A stretch of DNA of 7,086 nt from Desulfocicer vacuolatum DSM 3385. GTDB taxonomy: Bacteria; Desulfobacterota; Desulfobacteria; Desulfobacterales; SURF-7. The notes beneath the pieces were generated by a model. It was not told the DNA's origin and did not search any database. It was given only the letters and a program-made list of their open reading frames with translations. Made by a program: the position numbers and the translations under genes. Shown piece after piece: positions 5,183 to 7,086 of this stretch (position 1 is its first letter; each line of letters opens with the position of its first letter). The stretch is taken from contig CAMBQS010000176.1 of NCBI GenBank assembly GCA_945870015.1, forward strand, positions 1-7,086, given 5' to 3'.

Positions 5183-5210
5183 GTTATCATCCGGATTTGT
5201 TCCAAGTCAA
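5183..5210 (-). promoter_or_regulatory. Predicted promoter of the crp-thiF operon with overlapping FNR-like box
   Basis: On the minus strand, TTGACT (5210-5205, five of six to the -35 consensus) and GATAAC (5188-5183, four of six to the -10) are 16 bases apart. The -35 is the edge of a 14-bp half-symmetric element, TTGACTTGGAACAA (5210-5197), which resembles the 5-4-5 FNR/DNR site layout. A regulator bound there would block or modulate RNA polymerase. Binding by the adjacent gene product is inference. Confidence 0.5.
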
Positions 5211-5262
5211 GACGCGTATCCCCATTTCAATGAGAAAACTTTTCTTTATGATCCTGAATTCA

Positions 5263-5292
5263 GTTGTAAACAACATCCAATTGGATTATAAT
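5263..5292 (+). promoter_or_regulatory. Predicted promoter of the hybrid kinase with two abutting palindromes
   Basis: The -35 TTGTAA (5264-5269) and a perfect -10 TATAAT (5287-5292) are 17 bases apart. Two palindromes of 12 bp touch each other and cover the region from the -35 to the base before the -10: GTTGTAAACAAC (5263-5274, five-base arms around AA) and ATCCAATTGGAT (5275-5286, perfect). The arrangement fits operators for one or two dimeric regulators. The leader would be about 105 bases, and the kinase ATG has no clear ribosome binding site. Confidence 0.5.
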
Positions 5293-5404
5293 CAGCCTGA
5301 CAAATGACGTGACATCCAGCCTTTTTCCATAAAATTAAATATAATTTCAAACCTTTAAAAATACCTTTTCTTTTCCAGCGATCTGTATCAGATGGATTAA
5401 AAAA

Positions 5405-7086
5405 ATGGATACAAAAAAAACAGGAAAAATATTGATTGTTGATGATGATGAAGGGGTTCGCGCAAGTCTCCATCTATTTCTGGAGGATAACCAGTATGAA
5501 GTAATCGAGGCGATGGACGGCAATTCCGGTCTGGCCATGTTCAGACAGGAAAAACCGGACATCCTCATTCTGGATCTGCGTATGCCTCGGACAGACGGAC
5601 TGGAAGTTCTCCGGCAGGTTACAGTGGAAAATCCTGACCTTCCTGTTATTGTTCTTTCAGGGGCAGGAGTTATGAACGATGCCGTCGCCGCACTGCGACT
5701 CGGTGCATGGGATTTTCTTCAGAAACCGATCGAAGATTTATCCGTAATCCAGCATACGGTTAATAAAGCCCTTGAAAAAGTCCGCCTGATTCAGGAAAAC
5801 CGGACATACCAGACCCATCTTGAAGAGGAAGTAAGAAGGCGAACCCAGGAATTACGCCTCATGAATGAAGAGTTGGAGAAACGGGTTTCCGATCGTACAA
5901 CAGAACTCCGGAAAATCAATGCAGAGCTGATAAAAGCAAAAGAAGCTGCGGATGAAGCCGCTAAAACCAAGAGCGAATTTTTAGCCAATATGAGCCATGA
6001 AATCCGCACTCCATTAAACGGCGTGATCGGAATGATCGATCTCCTTAAAGATACGAAGCTGACGCAGGAGCAGACCGAATTCACCCAGTTGATCCATTCC
6101 AGTGCGGAATCTTTACTGGTTGTGGTGAATGACATACTGGATTTTTCCAAAATCGAATCCGGAAAACTGGTGCTTGAATCCATTCCTTTTGATCTCCGGG
6201 TAACCCTGGAAATGCTGAGTGATATTATGGCCTTGAAAGCCGAAGAAAAAGGAGTTGAGTTCACATGCCTCATCCATGAAAACGTTCCAACGCTGTTGAA
6301 CGGTGACCCTGGAAAACTTCGACAGATATTGAACAACCTTACCGGGAATGCAGTAAAGTTTGTTGAAAAAGGATATATCTCCATCTGTGTATCGGTAAAA
6401 GAAGAACATGATGATTTTGTTAAACTGCTGTTTGAAATCCATGATACCGGCATCGGAATACCCAAAAACAGCCTTGACAGCTTATTTCAATCATTTTCAC
6501 AGGTCGATGCCTCAACCAGCAGAAAATTTGGCGGCACAGGACTTGGATTGGTGATCTCAAAACAGCTTGCAGAGAACATGGGCGGTGAAATCGGGGTTGA
6601 AAGCGAACTGGGTAAAGGATCAACCTTCTGGTTTACCGTTTGTCTGAAAAAACAGAAAATATCAAAAGCAGAAGTTGCTGACTTCCCTGCAACAATAAAA
6701 GGAACCCGGATTCTTGTTGTGGACGAAAACCCGTTAAACAGATTGATCGTAACCAACTTTTTCCGTTCCTGGGAATGTTTTTATGGTGAAGCGAAAAATG
6801 GACAGCAAGCATTTTCCATGCTCATGAATGCACAGGAGGCCGGACAGCCTTTTCAGATTCTTCTAACTGAAATGGAGTTGCCCGACATGACGGGCGCGGC
6901 TCTTGGAGAAAAAATATTGAGCCATGAAAAGCTCCGGGATTGCATTCTGATTATGCTGACTTCCATTGGACAGCGCGGAGATGCTTCCAGAATCAACAGT
7001 CTGGGATTTTCCGGATTTCTGTCCAAGCCGGTCAAAAAGGATCATCTTCTGAACTGTATAAAAACGGTTTTAACCACACCGACTTC
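5405..7086 (+). CDS. Soluble hybrid sensor histidine kinase, REC-HisKA-HATPase-REC, 3' truncated
   Basis: The frame is open from the ATG at 5405 to the window end, giving 560 complete codons. Residues ~8-122 form a receiver with pocket D13-D14, phosphoacceptor D57, S85 and K107. Residues ~125-190 are a charged signalling helix. HisKA follows, with H198 in SHEIRTPLNG. The HATPase has its N-box around N311/N315, DTGIGIP from D347, and GGTGLGL from G376. A second receiver begins near residue 436 (D440-E441). At its phosphoacceptor position stands E489 (LLTEMELPDMTG); K541 is kept. There is no membrane segment or sensor domain, so it is cytoplasmic, and its input is probably phosphorylation of the first receiver by another kinase. 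Further receiver or Hpt domains may lie beyond the edge. No ribosome binding site is clear; an in-frame TAA stands six bases upstream, so translation cannot begin earlier. Confidence 0.92.
   Translation, partial: MDTKKTGKILIVDDDEGVRASLHLFLEDNQYEVIEAMDGNSGLAMFRQEKPDILILDLRMPRTDGLEVLRQVTVENPDLPVIVLSGAGVMNDAVAALRLGAWDFLQKPIEDLSVIQHTVNKALEKVRLIQENRTYQTHLEEEVRRRTQELRLMNEELEKRVSDRTTELRKINAELIKAKEAADEAAKTKSEFLANMSHEIRTPLNGVIGMIDLLKDTKLTQEQTEFTQLIHSSAESLLVVVNDILDFSKIESGKLVLESIPFDLRVTLEMLSDIMALKAEEKGVEFTCLIHENVPTLLNGDPGKLRQILNNLTGNAVKFVEKGYISICVSVKEEHDDFVKLLFEIHDTGIGIPKNSLDSLFQSFSQVDASTSRKFGGTGLGLVISKQLAENMGGEIGVESELGKGSTFWFTVCLKKQKISKAEVADFPATIKGTRILVVDENPLNRLIVTNFFRSWECFYGEAKNGQQAFSMLMNAQEAGQPFQILLTEMELPDMTGAALGEKILSHEKLRDCILIMLTSIGQRGDASRINSLGFSGFLSKPVKKDHLLNCIKTVLTTPT

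Noticed and set aside
5791..6465. Minus-strand frame of 224 codons opposite the hybrid kinase
   Set aside because: The plus strand here encodes HisKA and HATPase motifs without doubt. The antisense translation is serine-rich and has no domain character, so it is a shadow.

Overview
The window looks like a chromosomal piece of a free-living Gram-negative bacterium with moderate GC. Sulfate-reducer-like Desulfobacterota (former Deltaproteobacteria) is my best guess. It rests on gene style only: a Kef-type exchanger fused to a PTS EIIA domain, an RRM/RGG protein, a Crp/Fnr regulator of the DNR/HcpR type, a HesA/MoeB/ThiF protein and a soluble hybrid histidine kinase. No marker gene is present, so the phylum is inference.

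Left third (1-2681). The 3' end of a cation/proton antiporter with a C-terminal EIIA domain is followed, after a leader with a long hairpin, by an RRM protein with an RGG-rich tail. Eighteen bases later comes a pair of unrecognised membrane protein genes separated by two bases. Both carry the same repeated transmembrane element, a W-x3-E helix: three copies in the first protein and one clear plus one weak copy in the second. A convergent small gene on the minus strand encodes a protein with [DE]RR triplets at six-residue spacing and a C-terminal membrane hairpin.

Middle (2682-3700). About 470 bases upstream of the next gene contain no convincing gene. They hold a putative promoter/operator for the small minus-strand gene, a frame with one internal stop, and a weak promoter for the next gene. 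That gene encodes a 154-residue protein ending in a recombinase-like helix-turn-helix. It is followed at once by the first ~23 codons of a response-regulator receiver domain, cut off before the phosphoacceptor, inside a long inverted repeat ending in nine Ts.

Right half (3710-7086). A minus-strand operon encodes a Crp/Fnr regulator and, through an ATGA overlap, a MoeB/HesA/ThiF-like adenylyltransferase whose usual cysteine is serine. A short divergent intergenic region holds a promoter for each side. The plus-strand promoter overlaps two abutting 12-bp palindromes. It leads to a hybrid kinase (REC-HisKA-HATPase-REC) that runs off the window, with glutamate at the phosphoacceptor position of its second receiver.

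The theme is signalling and regulation: a PTS-linked ion exchanger, an RNA-binding protein, a Crp-type regulator with an E1-like enzyme, and a kinase. The most promising undescribed item is the two-gene W-x3-E membrane module.
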